From Membranipora membranacea (lineage: Eukaryota > Bryozoa > Gymnolaemata > Cheilostomatida > Membraniporidae), in contig OU612066.1 of assembly GCA_914767715.1 (NCBI GenBank), positions 39,158,283 through 39,222,282 of the forward strand: a DNA stretch of 64,000 nt. Reading direction: 5' to 3'. Positions 13,710 to 28,241 of this stretch are shown here, in pieces (the stretch's first letter is position 1; every line of letters begins with the position of its first letter). The position numbers and the translations under genes are program-made. The notes under the pieces are model-generated. The model was not told where the DNA came from and searched no databases. It saw only the letters and a program-made list of their open reading frames with translations.

Positions 13710-16700
13710 CTAGGCAAGGCTTAACAAGTGTCTCAGTCACTGAGCTATAACTTCTTATTCTCTGTCTCTCTGTCTGTCTGTCTGTCTGTCTGTGTGACAA
13801 GTGGAGACATAACGTGATGAATCTGCCAGAATGTGTGGAAGAGAGCTTTCAACCATTCATAACATAAATGTCGCCAGTTACCAGCAATTTATATTCTGCA
13901 TCTATGTCAACTTCTATAGTCAACTTCTATAGTGAAGCTATCTAATTATCATATGAGTATTTAATCGTTTGTGATGTTCTCTTTCTATTTTCCTATACTA
14001 TACTATTTGTTACTCTGATGTATTTCCTCCTGCTATATTGGATTAGGAGTTCACTTCTATCTATATATCCTATATTTAGTCTTATTTCTCTTCAAATGGT
14101 CAAACCAAAGAGTCAGTTGTATATTAAGCCCCCCCCCCCCCTCCTCCTCCAACCCCTCCGTAAGACGAGATTATTTTATTGTGATACTATTAATAGATGA
14201 ATTGTCATATTACCGTAATTAGCAAGGGAGATAAATCCTAATAACTTAACTCTTTAGTTTGACGAGTCCTCTCTTGGATAAGGAGGACCATTTTTTACTT
14301 CACTAACTAACACGACTTTACTCCTGTTTTATGACCTCACTATTTCCTGACACGACATCATGAGTCTAACAGTGTACTGGACTTTCTATTCAAATTTAGC
14401 TTGTCAGCCATCTTTTTTGGTTAGTAATTTTATATCTATGTCATTGTGCCCCCCCCCCCCTGAGCTGAGCTCGTGAGCTCCACCCCTGAGCTATCACTCC
14501 GGTTCTCACTCACTCACTATTATATGACGAGTTAGTAGTAAAGCTTCCATTTAATTTCTATAAGACCGCTCATAATAAGGCTACCATATATAAGTACATG
14601 GTACGACAGATTTTTGTTTTCATGTGTATAAGACTGAGATGTTTCTTATATGATATTTTGTTACGACTTATCTCTATATATAAAACTGTTATTATTACAA
14701 AGAAATCATCTCTATATTCTATTTGATTTTCATTAACGTTTCAAACTTCCCATTATTGCTTCACAAAATTCTGATTTTGCAATCGATTGATCAGTGAATC
14801 TGGCGGAAATACTTACCACAGACTTTCTCGGTAAAGATTATTAGTTTTGCATCAAAAAGGTTTCACCTGGTCTCCCCAGCAAAAATTTAGGTTCCTCATT
14901 TATGGTTTCAGAATTTAGTTTGTATTTAACTAAAGACCCCTTTTTTTCATGTTAAATGTTTTGATTTGATTCAATTGAAAAATTCACAAGTGTTCTTCCT
15001 CAACCCCCAACTTCCAAATTACTGAGGAACAATGTGTAAGGAACACACCATCTGTCTCAAATCGATACAAATATAACTCGTTAGATACAAAGGGTGGTTG
15101 TGAAACTGCGGTATGATGACAGTTATATGCGGAGATCGGACATGTTGTCAGATATTATGGGTTGTATGTTGAGCTTCTATCCTCGTCTCTAACCTCCTTG
15201 ACTCCTGACTGATTATAAATCTAATCTAAGCCTCAAACTTACATGATTTGTTTAATTGGTATGCCCGACATATTTCTAACACCTGCTGACAGTTACAATC
15301 AAACTTTCTATGACATGCCTTGAGACGATTCGCTCATCATACTGACGGCCCTAAAGTTCTATACGAGGTATTTTTAATCCCATTGTTTTGATTAAGATAA
15401 TTGGAGTAAAAATGTCATCTACACTAACAATGATGGGAGATTGTATAACACTAATCAGCGGTCTCATTGTTCGCCTGATCGACTGATACGACCCATGCTG
15501 TTTGATCGGCAGCCCAATAGTCATGTTAGCCATCGTGTAATACGTCACGCTACACGTTGTGTTATACAGCGCAGCGTCGTACATAATCTTTGCATCATGT
15601 TGCTGTTTCAGAGCAAATTGGGTTTCTTAGGGCTAATTGATGAGCATTGTTAATGCTATGTACGCTCCATTGTCTAACTAATGTTTTAATTCTGATAATT
15701 CTTTATTCAGGATTTTTCCTCCACTTTGATAAGATTTAAATTTCCAATTATTAGGATTCGGTGTGAAGTCCTTGGACTGTTAGACTAGGGAAGAATTTCA
15801 TGACCAATTTCTAAATTGCTATTTTTGTTGTACATCCATCTTGTTCTCCTCAATCCCAAAAGATGAACCTATCCCTGTGACAGTGTGCACATTTCTACGA
15901 GTGTTCTCTAGTTTCCCGCCCCACCCTCCCAGGATACAGGCGCGAAAACCTCCTCCATCAATTAATAAACAGGGGACTAGAAATGAGGAGCAGCCATGTG
16001 GAGGCGATCTTAATTAAAATTAAGTCCCACTCAGCTTTTGTTCCACAATTGAATTGTGTTAGATTGATTGTGAAGTTACAGTTGATTTTATTTAATCACT
16101 TGCCAGGAGTTTTATTTAAACAGCCTGTTTGATCTCTATGTATGATGTATGTATGTATGTATGTATGAGATATCACACATTAGTATCTGAGATTTCCGCT
16201 GATATGTTCGATGTATTATACTATGTAGGTAGATGATCGCAGTGTCATGTAGGGCTGATATAGATGACCTTACACCCGAGTCATTAGTCTGTTGACCCCA
16301 CTCTGTATGGTTTGACCGGATATCACAGCAGTGTATGTGTCGCTTAATCTGATCATTACGCCACCAGCCAATACCCACACTACATATCTTAGAAGGCCCA
16401 AATTTTATCAAATTCTGATTGCGAGATTTTAACTGGATTCTGAAATATTACATTATCTTTGGTTCCGTTCTGCTGACCTCCCCCCTTCTCAAATCTTTCA
16501 GCGACAATGTCACATGACCTCCAGAAGTACATGTTGTGTTCCGCCAACAAAGCATTGGTTGTAACAGTCACTGACATACAAGTATGTTGTGATCATGCTT
16601 GTTGCTTTACAAACAGTCACTGAATGCAGATCATCTCTATAGAGGAGTTTAGGAAGGTTGTTACTTATGTCTTGAGCAAATTTAGTTCAATCGCTTCGGT

Positions 16701-17680
16701 GCCGTGTGACAAACCAACCATTCACCGACCAACCAACATGCAAAAGCTGTCACTGGCTGCACAACAACCAACTGATCCTCCAAAATTTCTGTGATGACTT
16801 GTTCGCTTTACTTGTTTGCTGTTTACATGATTCCAACGATTAACCAGGGGGATAATCTGATTTCTATTTAATTCAAGTCTAGACTCGTCAATAAGCTCTT
16901 ATGGGAATGTGAATCAAACTGGGCAATCCTGAACTGAACTTGGCCCCAGGGCAGCTGACAGTATGAATGAAATGTCATGGGAAAGTTTTATCTTTGCTCT
17001 GCCATCATGCATTTTCCCTGAAAACCCGTTGATAAGACTATCTGAACCTTTCTGCAGAGACCTCGGACCTTATCTTGCGATGTTGTGGTATATGGCCACA
17101 GGCCGTGATCGCGTGCCATACTTCCTGTGTCCTGACGTCAATTCTTAACATCTACCTCACAAACCTAATACTTACCTCACAAACCTAATACTTACCTCAC
17201 AAACCTAATACTTACCTCACAAACCTAATACTTACCTCACGGTGGACGATTGCGACATCAGATCAATACCTGATCAGCCAGTTTGAGGTCTGGCTGTAAT
17301 TTTCAAAAATTGATAAGTTTGACCCGATGTGATGTGATAATGAAAATTTGGAGGACATCAAAACTAGATTTATATTGAATTAGCTGCTCATTGTTGAAAA
17401 CTAATGTAATTTTGTGTTTTTTCATGTCTTGATGCTCAACCTTAGGGCATCGACTCCGGCTGCAATCAATTAGGGCTTTTCATTATGTAATTGTCTATCA
17501 AGAAATCCCAGTAACATCCAAGGGCCTTTGAACACCCTATCCAAGGGGTGGAATCAGTTAGCCCCCTTCTTACAGTATCAGTATCTAGTAATTGGCTGCA
17601 GTTTGCTTTATCCCTACAATACCCCTTAGAGTACCGGTATCTTATCCACCCCTTTATAATGTGATTTGCTGCCGAGATGC
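13710..17680. other. Spacer between cic and the lectin gene: cic 3' flank, low-complexity runs
   Basis: No coding exon was recognised on either strand. It contains poly-C runs near 14129-14142 and 14449-14460 and a 19-bp tandem repeat at 17157-17241. No clear AATAAA was seen in the first ~2 kb after the cic stop; one occurs at 15964. Short open frames here (for example 15351-15653, 16136-16577) show no recognisable protein. Confidence 0.6.
17157..17241 (+). repeat. 19-bp tandem repeat
   Basis: About four to five copies of CTCACAAACCTAATACTTAC, about 600 bp upstream of the lectin gene start. Confidence 0.9.
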
Positions 17681-17688
17681 TATATAAG
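17681..17688 (+). promoter_or_regulatory. Probable TATA box of the lectin gene
   Basis: TATATAAG lies 138 bp before the ATG at 17819, a plausible core promoter with transcription starting near 17710 and a ~110-base leader. The leader contains one upstream ATG (17713) opening a short frame. No transcript data support it. Confidence 0.5.
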
Positions 17689-17818
17689 CTGCCGATCGAG
17701 CAGAGAAGAGACATGAACCGGTCTGACAGCACACAGGCAGGTCATCACTTCACTCTCCTTATAACGGTGGACTGACTCTGAGATACACACAAACTTCACT
17801 CTCACACACACACTCACC

Positions 17819-20800
17819 ATGAAGAGGCATATAACGTTAGCGCTTATAGCGCTCAATATAGCTGCCTGCTTTGCAGCACCACAGAACGCAGCCACTGTAG
17901 AGGCCGGATCTGAGAACGCGGTGGTAAGTGATCATTTAAAATGATTTCTTTATTTGCATTGATGGTAACTGATCACACCTAAACTCTATATTTTCAAAGA
18001 AGATATTTCAATGTATTCAGGTCAGCTTTCCAATCTCTATAGCTGCTTCATAATCTTTCAAATATTAGTTTGAGATCTTGATTTTTTTGGCTGCCAATTC
18101 TTATATCAGACAAAGCTTCGCTTCGGATAGCATCTTCGAAATTTATTTCCAAAAATTTGCACATTTTAAATAATATATTTGAAACAAACAGTCTCTTGAA
18201 AGCTTTTATCTATCAAATGTGTATATTTGTAATAGCAAATGGTTTTTCTTCATCTCGCAAAGCACCATTTGTAATTAAAGCATCTCATACATTCATATGA
18301 AGAGTAACTAATTTTTAGAGTCAAAGTTTAATTTGACCGAATGGTGTATTGTGAGCACCATCCTGTATTACTTACATTGTGATGGTACTTACCTTACCCT
18401 GTGATGGTACTTACTTTACCTACCTATTATTATAAATTCTGATGTTGTGGTTTGCTTACTTACTTTACTTACTTACAGAGCGTTGTTGCTGACAGATCTA
18501 AGGGGGATGTTAGCTCCCTGGAGTTCTACCAGAATGGTGAGTCTAACTTCTACCTCCTCGATCTTACTCCTCGATCTAACTCAGTAAAATGTGTGAGATG
18601 TAAAGAGCATTATTTCTACAAAACTTCAAGCGAGAATCTTCTAATATACATCTCATGAAAAGAAAAATCCTGGAATAAAAATTCAAATACTTTTATGCAG
18701 TTATATATTTTCAAGTTTTTTTCTGATGCAATGACAAGTTTGCTATAATTGATATTTCCTAATCGAAAAATTTATTCTAAAGTTTTTGTTTACAGTTTTT
18801 TATTATAATTTTAAAAATTGCCCCACCTGTGCCCTGTACCTGTGCCCTGTACCTGTGCCCTGTGCATGGAGGTCAGCCCCCCCACCTGTGCCCTGTGCAT
18901 GGAGGTCAGCCCCCCCACCTGTGCCCTGTGCATGGAGGTCAGCCCCCCCACCTGTGCCCTGTGCATGGAGGTCAGCCCCCCCACCTGTGCCCTGTGCATG
19001 GAGATCAGCCCCCCCACCTGTGCCCTGAGCATGGAGGTCAGCCCCCCCACCTGTGCCCTGTGCATGGAGGTCAGCCCCCCCACCTGTGCCCTGAGCATGG
19101 AGATCAGCCCCCCCCCCCCCACCTGTGCCCTGAGCATGGAGATCAGCCTTAATGCGTTCAAGCATGTTGTTAACACATTCTGCAAAAAGTCATTTTTTAG
19201 GCCCCTGCGGCCCAAAAACCACACAATAATTAGTTTTATCGTGTTATCCAATATATCCGCTTGGGCCAAATTATTTTATCATGATAAACTAATTAAAGAA
19301 CAAGAGTATTAAGGGTTATACCGGGTTAGCACCGAGTGCCTGAGGAATCTTCAGCCCCCCAGCGTCAAACATTCTATCGATCTGCTCTGCACGTTTAGGT
19401 ACCTTGTATCCCATCCTCCTAATAACACAATGCTAGTAATTATATCTAACTCTGTGATATTATGTAGAGTTATAGGAAGGGGTGGCGGGTCAAACACGGG
19501 GAACACAGTATAACATTGTGTCTGATATCTAGTTAACCCTCAACATCTGTTACAAATATGCTAATAAGCTATTGTCAGAAAGGTGATTTCAATTATCACA
19601 TGCATCCTTGTATATTTCCGATGTGACATTTTAGTCGACAACTTTAAACTTTTAATTAAATACATTCAGGATGTCCCATATCCTTCTATCTTTTCAATAC
19701 AACTTGTTTTTGACTTAGAATCGTAGTTGTATTCTCCTGTATAGAACAAGAATATATCTGCTTCTCCCCCCCTCCCTTACATGATGTACAAGTATTGAGT
19801 GTTCTATTTCCCATCAGACCGAGCTGTACGAATTTGTACTAATGGAGCCTGTAGCTGGAGCACAGCTGGAGCAGCTAAAGGAATGGACGCTGCTTCCATC
19901 GAGGCCGTCTTTGCTCAGAAGGGAGATGACCAGATGACCAAAGCTCTCACTCCCACCGTCGAGACTCTCGGCGAATCTATGAAAGGACTGGACGCCCAAA
20001 AGGCTGTAAGTACATGACGACAAGTCTTTTTAAAACTTTTTGAATTTGTCAAATAATTTCTTCTGTTCTGTCTCTCTTATATATCAGTTTTGTGCAGGAT
20101 TTCCATCACAGATGATATTTTTTGAGAATATTTTAGAGGATAATGAATTATTAGTGACTGTGACATGAGAATGTTTCCGGCGGCTTCTATATGATTGTTG
20201 ATGTTATTTTACTGGTTCTCTTCTCTTCAGATGCTAGAGAACCTGCAGAGAGAGATGGCCGCCCTCACTAACTCATTCAGTAAGGGACAGGCAGCCGCCG
20301 AGGCAGCTAAGGGACAGTACGCCAGTATGGCTAAAGGTATCAGCTTCGCTCCTCCTCCTACTAAGGGACTCTCAGCTGCTGCTGCTCCTCCTTCTAAGGG
20401 ATTCGCTCTGCCACCAAGCAAAGGTGTGTATCTCTTATATAATCATTGTCTGGGTAATGGTAGTTATAGATATGTGTAGTATTAAATAATCTTGTGATTG
20501 TTTCGCAAATGGGAATTGTCTCCCCTATTTTGGTGATGGAGAACACTATCAACTATCTCATCACCATCCCAAAAGTGATGTTTATGAGTTATGACATTGA
20601 CCTTTCATGTTAATAAATGATCAAGCGACCCACTAAGATATTTTATTCTACGCTGACATATTTACAGGAGCTAACAGCGCCGCCCTCGAGGCAGCTATGT
20701 GCCCTATGACCATGTATGAGCTCGGAAAGTGCCAGAAGCTCAAATCTGAGACTGAGCAACAGATGAACAATGCTAACACAATGAACGCCATGCTCATGAG

Positions 20801-23800
20801 CCAGAAATCTCAACTTGAGAGAGAGCTCGCTGTAAGTAATACATGCTCTCTGCTGCAATCACTAATATCTGCTTTATGTGAGACTTGGATAGAATACCAT
20901 GACAAAAAATACATGTAACCTCACACCTTCATCCCGACACAGATGTAGAATACCATTTATGAATTTTTTTCCCATTCAAATGTTTAATAATATTAGCTAT
21001 AACAGCAAACCAACATCTCTCTAACAGTTATCTATGTTTGATTTTGAAGGTTGTGAGAATGCAGAAGGAGAAGGCTGAAGAGCAGGCTGCATTTAACGCT
21101 AAGTACGCCGCCGAGCAGAAACAGAGAGCTGATATGCTCGCCATGTCTCTCGCTAGATCTGAACAAGAGAAGGCTGCCTGCCAGGCAAGCAAAGTAAGTA
21201 CAACCACTGAGCTACCAAACAGTAATATTTAGTCTCATAGTCGATCACAGTGGTCAACCAGTTGTCTTCTAGTCATGTGGAGATGAATCCGATAACAGAT
21301 ACAAATATAAATAGAGTCGATTTGAGCTGTCACCTTTACTTGGACAATTAAGTATAATCAGTTGGTATATACAGTACTAACATTGACTCTGTTTGATCTA
21401 CTCAGGCCCAGCTGGAGAGTGACCTGGCTGCCACACAGGCTGCCCTTATCCAGGAGAAACAGGAGAACCAAGCTCTGAGAGGTGCTCTACAGACCTGCCA
21501 GGCCGAGAAGGAGGCACTCGAGTCTGAGAGACAGAGACTCAATAATGTGAGTAGAGTAGACGTGTCTGACATATCTAAAACTTGATATTATAATGAATAG
21601 ATAGATTTGATTTTCAAAAATGGTAGACAAACAAAATTCTGATGCTGATCTTACAGTTGGGACATGAAACTAATTTTTCTTGCATACAAGAATGATATAC
21701 TTTGCTCACACCCTACTGATTGTTCCATCTCGCCTCGCCCTCCAGGAGCTGAGAGCCACCAAGGTTGAGCTCGCTGAGACCCAGACTGAGTTATCTAACG
21801 AGAAGATCGCCCACGAGCAGACAAGAAGACAGCTAGCCCAGTGCAGCACCGAGCTGAGAATATCTGAGGATACCAGACGATCACTGGAGGAGGCCAAACA
21901 GGAACTAGAGGATGAACTGGCTGAGACTAAGAGACAACTGTCAGCATGTGAAGCAGAGAGAGCCACGGTAGGCAGATCAACTTTCTATCTGTCAGTAATG
22001 ATTAATACGTATGATGAAGAGCTAACTCCAGATCATATCGAACATTGAGTTTTATTTGGGAGGCAAAATGTGATTTTTAGGTCACACAGCTAGATTATCA
22101 TTATTATCATTGTGTGATCATGTTTATGTTTTTGTTTCAGCTCCAGGAGACCGTCGTTGAGCTGAACGGAGCCCTTATCAAGTGTAACCAGGAGAAGATG
22201 ACATGCCAGGCTTCCCTCGCCATGAAGACCGCTGAGAATGAGCAGCTCCAGGATCAGCTTCAGAGCGCTATCCGTCTACTCGAGGCTGAGAAGGCTGCCA
22301 GAGAGGCTCTACTCAAGACTGTCATGGAGGTCAAGGCTGTTTCTGAGAAAGTAAGTACAGTAAAATAAAACTCAGATCTGATAGAAACAAGAATTGATAC
22401 ATGTTGCCTCTCCTGTTTCCGGGGAGCTGTTAGTTTCCATCTACAGTTGGCAGTAAAAAAATTTGTAATTTTGAGTTGTCTGCCTTCTACCAAAACCCCT
22501 AAGATATTCTCATATATATCTTATATTATATTACAGCTCCAGGAGGAGGTCAGAAAACTTCAAATCCAGAATGTCGCACTTCAACAGCAGGTGATGAAAC
22601 TCAAATCCGAACAAGGTGGGTCCTATATCTATTTACTTCCTCTTCGATGTCTGTAGCTGTATAATATAATAATTTGATTCGTTTGGCAATCATCACAGAT
22701 TCAAACTATGCTGACACCCTATCTGTTTACACTCTCTAACACAATACTGACTGTTATACTATTGTATTATTGTAGAGGCTGCCCTTGCTATGGCCGCTGG
22801 ATGCCCACCCACCTATGAGAAGTTTGGACTCAGCTGTTACAAGTATGTCAGAGAGAAGACACAATGGAAGATGGCCCAGGAGCAATGTATGAAGGACGGA
22901 GGTAACCTCGTATCAGTCGAGAGCAAAATGGAGCAGGCCTTCCTCGTAGACTACCTCAAGAGACACGGTAAGTCCTCCTCATTCAGTGTATCATTATAGG
23001 CTGGCTATGTGAATAAAAGCTGTTATTTGGAGTAATTTCCAATCAATTTGCTGATCCATGGAGGGAAACTTGACCTCACTTCTGTATCGGTTACTACACT
23101 AAGTAATCACCATGTGACCAGTTTTATCAGGGTTTCTCTTACCAGTGCTTTGCATGATTTTGTTGCTGAAATTTATTTCCCTTACCATGAACTCACATTG
23201 ACTATGAGTCATGCCGCAAATTATAAATTCCCTAAGGCTTCCCTGATCAGAACCAGGACATTGCCTCTAAATAATGAGGCCATTCTGAACACAAACCCAG
23301 TGATTTATAACCAGACTTATAATCAGGCCATGCTTAGCCTAGTTAACTTCATGTAAACAAGTAAACAATGATAAAACAAATTATTCATCAGCCGACCATC
23401 TAAAGCATGCTATGAGTCCACCTGCTCCTGCTGGCATGTCACACTTTGATTTACATACACATATCTCTAGAGAATGAGCTATCAGTCCCGGTCTGACATT
23501 CCTGGCCTGTCAGTCTGACATTCCTCACTGTTTTTGTCTTAGTGCCCTTATTAAGTAGCCTTTACTGAGTACTGTTATATTGATTGATGACCTATCTGTA
23601 TGATTAGGTGCCTCTGAGAGTGACATCTACTCACTCACTTCTGGTTACAAACACATGAACATGTGGAAATGGTTGGGAAGCGGAGAAGCTTACATCGGAC
23701 AAAGCGGACCCCAGTATTGGTTCAATGAGCTCACTAAAATGAAACCCGGTTATGATTGCCAAGCTATGTACCTGCGTGATCCATCTCAGTACGGAAAATG

Positions 23801-24110
23801 GGTGGGCCTTCCTTGTTATAACGCTGCTGCCTTTACATGTGAATACCGCCTGGCTCCTCCCGGTACCCCCGCTCCAGCTAGCGCCGCTGAGACTATGGCT
23901 GGCTATGAAATGTTGAAAGAGGCCCCTGCTTACATCAACAACTATAGCAATAGCAAAGGTTCCCTGGCATTCAGCCCACCATCAAAGGGTGTTGCATTCC
24001 AAGCCCCTTCTAAGGGAGCTTCATATGCTCCTCCATCCAAAGGCTTTTCCCCTCCTTCCAAAGGTTATTCCCCACCATCTTTTAACAAAGGCTCATACCG
24101 CAGAGTATAG
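17819..24110 (+). CDS. Secreted long coiled-coil C-type lectin, isoform A (732 aa, 12 exons)
   Basis: Exons: 17819-17923, 18479-18536, 19818-20005, 20231-20423, 20668-20831, 21050-21193, 21406-21546, 21746-21967, 22141-22350, 22537-22615, 22776-22967, 23608-24110. Phases agree throughout. Residues 1-20 form a signal peptide (MKRHITLALIALNIAACFA). Residues about 118-181 are Ala-rich with PPTKG/PPSKG motifs. Residues about 182-501 are a Glu/Lys/Gln/Ala-rich coiled coil with a cysteine every few dozen residues (ACQAS, TCQAE, QCSTE, ACEAE, TCQAS). The C-type lectin domain runs from about C511 (GCPPTYEKFGLSCYKY) to TCEYR. A tail of about 85 residues carries further PPSKG repeats. The domain ends in GKWVGLPC, lacking the WND calcium motif, so classic sugar binding is doubtful. 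The product probably oligomerises outside the cell. The exact family is not recognised. Confidence 0.9.
18830..19150 (+). repeat. 33-bp GC-rich minisatellite in lectin intron
   Basis: About nine units of 33 bp (core ACCTGTGCCCTGTGCATGGA, then GGTCAG and seven C) lie in the intron between 18536 and 19818. Because 33 is divisible by three, several frames on both strands stay open and mimic repeat proteins (for example ALCMEVSPPTC). No splice sites frame it as an exon, and the flanking exon phases join without it. Confidence 0.9.
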
Positions 24111-24725
24111 AGCTGCGTCCCTCACATTAGTCTGAGTCCAAACAATGAAATCCCTTCTTACAGATCATCAGGTACATAGCGCGCTGCATCAAAGGTCCAC
24201 AAACTTTTAATCTGGGTTTTAATTTCTTTAATCATTGAAAACTTGTGTTATTTCCAATTTGCTCTGTATAAAGGATATAATTCTGTAGGCCATGCTCTAT
24301 GATATGATAGTATATGATAGGTTAGGTAGTGCTGCTTTCTTCTTTAAAACTGCTTTCTAAATTCTGCTCGCTCCCTCATTTTTTTACTGTAGTCTATTTT
24401 AAAAATTGAAAATTTAAGATTTAGTCATATTGTAGTTGAGTTATAGACAGACATATTTCAAACCTGCCATGCGTCGGCAGGCCACCAAGAGATTTCTTTA
24501 TTTTTCGTATGAGCTTTTTAGTTTTGCTAACCGAGTGCTTCAAACCTTTATGTGTTGACCACTTTTGTGAGTTCTTTGCTTCCCAAACTTTCCCCTCAAC
24601 CGCTGCGCTTGTAATTTTCTGTTTTCACCGTTAAAAGTCTCCGGGAAATCCCAAATTGGACGGGGACTCTAAACTACTCAATTACTCGTTGGTATGTGGC
24701 CAGTTCGGGAAGCAAAGGGAGCCGT

Positions 24726-24731
24726 AATAAA
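24726..24731 (+). terminator. Candidate polyadenylation signal for lectin isoform A
   Basis: The first AATAAA seen downstream of the stop at 24110 would give a 3' UTR of about 640 bases. Position and hexamer only. Confidence 0.35.
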
Positions 24732-27700
24732 ATCATGTCATGTAGATTTCTAGATTTATAATTTTCATATCATGGTGTACAGTAGTGATATCTCTTTCTC
24801 GGAAGAATTGAATTGTCAAAATAAATTGTTTAAATTTCAACAAGAAAACTTCTATTTGGCTTATGAAACACAGTTTCAAGGAACGGTAACATTTTGCTTC
24901 CCTCTGGCCGTATATCAGAAAAATCCTATCCAGGATTTACTTTTATATATAAATCTCACATGACATTGCGTCTCACATGGTGTCACATGTAGGCCTTTAT
25001 GAGTGATGAGCTTCCCTATCCGGATTGACGCACTAGTATAACTAGCCTTCCTCATGCTGATACATAATTAGAAACTGCTCATGTCACAACCGATGATTCT
25101 ATTTCTTTGTACTGAGATCTACCAACAATATAATAACGCAACCTGTCACTTGTTTGGATAGTTTTTGATCCAAATTTACATTTTTATAGTAAGAAGCTCA
25201 TCATTGTTACAACCTCTTCTGAGTTTGTAATCAAGATTCCATTGCGATAGGACAGAAATCCGTAGTCACCTAACATGACTCATTTGGTTCCTAGGGGAGA
25301 AATAGGAAAAAGGCAAACTACACAAATTAGGCTATATAAATATTCATAGCTCTTATTCACGACCAATAAATTACCGCAGGTTGAATAGTTTGGCAACAGA
25401 TGCTGTGGGGGAGGCGACTATTTACACACATTATTATCGTCATTGAGGGACATGGTTTCGGAGTAATTGATCATCATTTAACAAGAAAATTGACAAGTCA
25501 ATATAATTGCTGATAAAATCTGGACAAATCCATTTGCCAAAGTTCTTGGCCTATTGCTGGAAAATTGACCAGTTTGGATATGAGTATAAAGTGCACGAAT
25601 TTCATTTTACCTGAATTAAAACGTATCTTATGGTCATTTCTATGGTCAAAACCCTTTGGCTGTCAAATGACCTCCTGGCGGTCGAAGTTAGAATTTTATG
25701 CAAACTTAGTGAACTTTTTCCACTTGTATGATGACAACACCCAGTTGAGTGTTCGGTTGCCAGGTGTGAGAGAGCGTTAGAGGACTTTAGAAGGTTTCTG
25801 GTCAATCAGTCAATGATTGTTTTACGCCCTGTTCAAGATGAGTGCAGTGAACAAGTCATGAGTCCCATGTACCTGAAAACAACTAAATCAACAAGTTCAT
25901 TCAATTCTCCATCGAGGTTCTTAACCTAAAAACCTCTCCAATAAAACTCTATGTCTCTTTATAGCACTCCTTGCAACTGTATCTAGCATAAAATTATAGT
26001 TCATAAATTAAACCATCCATGAAATAACATGGCAATTTCAAAGTATAGCTAACACTATCTTGTTGATCTGATCAGAGGGTAGGGGGCAGGGTGTTAATCT
26101 CCTCTGGACAACGTCAGAGTAGAGATCCATCACTGACGTACCCAGTCTCCTCACTCTGTGTAAGAGTCAAGGTCACATGCGTGTCAGTCACCGGCTTTCT
26201 CAAAATCTCAAAATTTACAAATAAGATTTTTATCTCTGGCTTACTCGTATTTTAACCCCTGTGTCGTTTTAATATTATAGTTCCAAAACTCTAAAAGCCT
26301 CCAAAACGAAAAGATAATAATTAATAATGTTGTCAAAATTCTACCAAAATTTCCGAAACCATGACATGAATAATCCTGCCTACAACTCAGATGTACACTG
26401 TTACTGTTCTTATAACACCTTCTTGGGTGTCAAATTATAAAACATTTGCCCTGATAACATGTCGACTCTGATGAGGGTTATCGTAACAGGAAAAAGCATA
26501 TTAGAGAAATTACGTAATGAGTAGCCACTGGTTACAGCGGCTGGAGGTGTTGAGTAGATGTAATCGTGTAACCGAATTATTTATATGAAGGTATGTGACA
26601 CAAAGTCACGGTAGTCTATTATCTGACAGTAATAGGCACCTCTGACTAAATTCCAAGTTCTCTGTGTAGGGTGTTAGGTTAAATAACTATCTGTGTAGTA
26701 TATGTTTGATGATTTGATGATTACTATGTATCAGTAACTACAAAGGAATTCATAGTGATGCTTTTAGGCCCAATTCTCCATCAGACAAACCCTGACACCC
26801 TCTACCTCCATCAGATGTTCAGCTGGCTGGGAGGTGATGAGTCAGACCGTTATCAGACTATTAATCACTAAGTGGAAGCTTAGGATTAATCTGACACGCC
26901 GCCCTCTCTCCCTGATTTATTATCCCTATATCGGGCTTAGTGTCTGCTTCATCTCCAATAAAAAAGTCTCTCCCTGTTGTGAACATGACGAAGGTCTGGG
27001 GCAGACTAGGCCCAATAACGTCACAACGCAACACTAACTGGTACAAGCGAGTCTATAGTGTTGTATCATTGGAACAGTACAAGCTTTACCAGGCATTTTC
27101 TTTGTATTGTGCAACGCCCTTTTTCTTCAGGCTCACCTCACCATCCCTTGCACTATAGCTGGTGTTAATCAATTACAATAACCTAATAGTTTATATATGT
27201 TGATCTGTTGAGACTTTTGCACCCTTTGGGTGTGCAAAAAATTTTTGAATCCAGACGAACCTTCCTCTATTGAGGGCACTAGATGTGTACCCTCGGGCAA
27301 CCTGTCACCTCAGGCAAGCCTGCCATATCTCAGCTTACTCAAGATGTTCAGGATATCTCTGAACCTTTGGGCGAAATACAAACCTGCCAGCTTTATTTCT
27401 ACTTGAACTTGATATAGGGGAGGCATAAATTAAACACCAAACGATTATAATTTGCAAAATTAAGCAAAATCTATGGGGCTGTTTGGGTGTACTGGGACTG
27501 TTTGTTTTCAGGCAGGGCTCATAATAAACCACTTTGACAATAATGAATAAATTTCAATACATATCCGCCTTTTAACCAGCCATGAAAGAGCAGTAGTCAA
27601 AGCGAGTTTTGATCTAAGATACAGCCACTTACAGACTGGGTAATTCATTGATGAAGATTTGATTGAATTAATTAAACAGAAACTCATTAAACCATTTTCA

Positions 27701-28241
27701 GTTCAAACTTTAGCCAAAACTGTATCATTCAATTAAGCCACCCATTTTTCCTGCACCTGATCATAATTCCTTTTTTCCTTATTTCCTCACTCGACTCTTC
27801 CCTCTTCTGTTGTAATTAAATGATTCATCAGAATTTGGTAAACAGATACACCAAGACGAGACTTGCCGGACCGATCAGTGACTAATTAAACTGTTTAGTC
27901 TGCTCAGGGTTTCCCAGGAAATGTTTCAGATAATTTTCAGAACATGAGGTTCGAAACTGATATAGAATAACACTGTGCTCCCATCTATATCAGACATATG
28001 GTAAACATGGTCTTAATAAGTTTATTAATTATCAGGTCTGTAATCCAATTACTAAGTATGGCTTGTTAGCCTGGTGTACAAGCTCATCTGTGACTGATCT
28101 GATACCTGATTACTAATTACTGATGACACGATTACATTAGCTCAGCTCAGCTCCAGGTTTATCACCTGATTACGATTGTAGTTTGATATAACAAGGCGAG
28201 TTTTATGTCGACCTCCATGGATTTAGTCAAATCTCAGATCC

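Noticed and set aside
18786-19312. Repeat-protein frames on both strands with CALCMEVSPP or LHAQGTGGGAD units
   Set aside because: They come from the 33-bp minisatellite, lack splice sites, and lie in an intron whose flanking exons join in phase without them.
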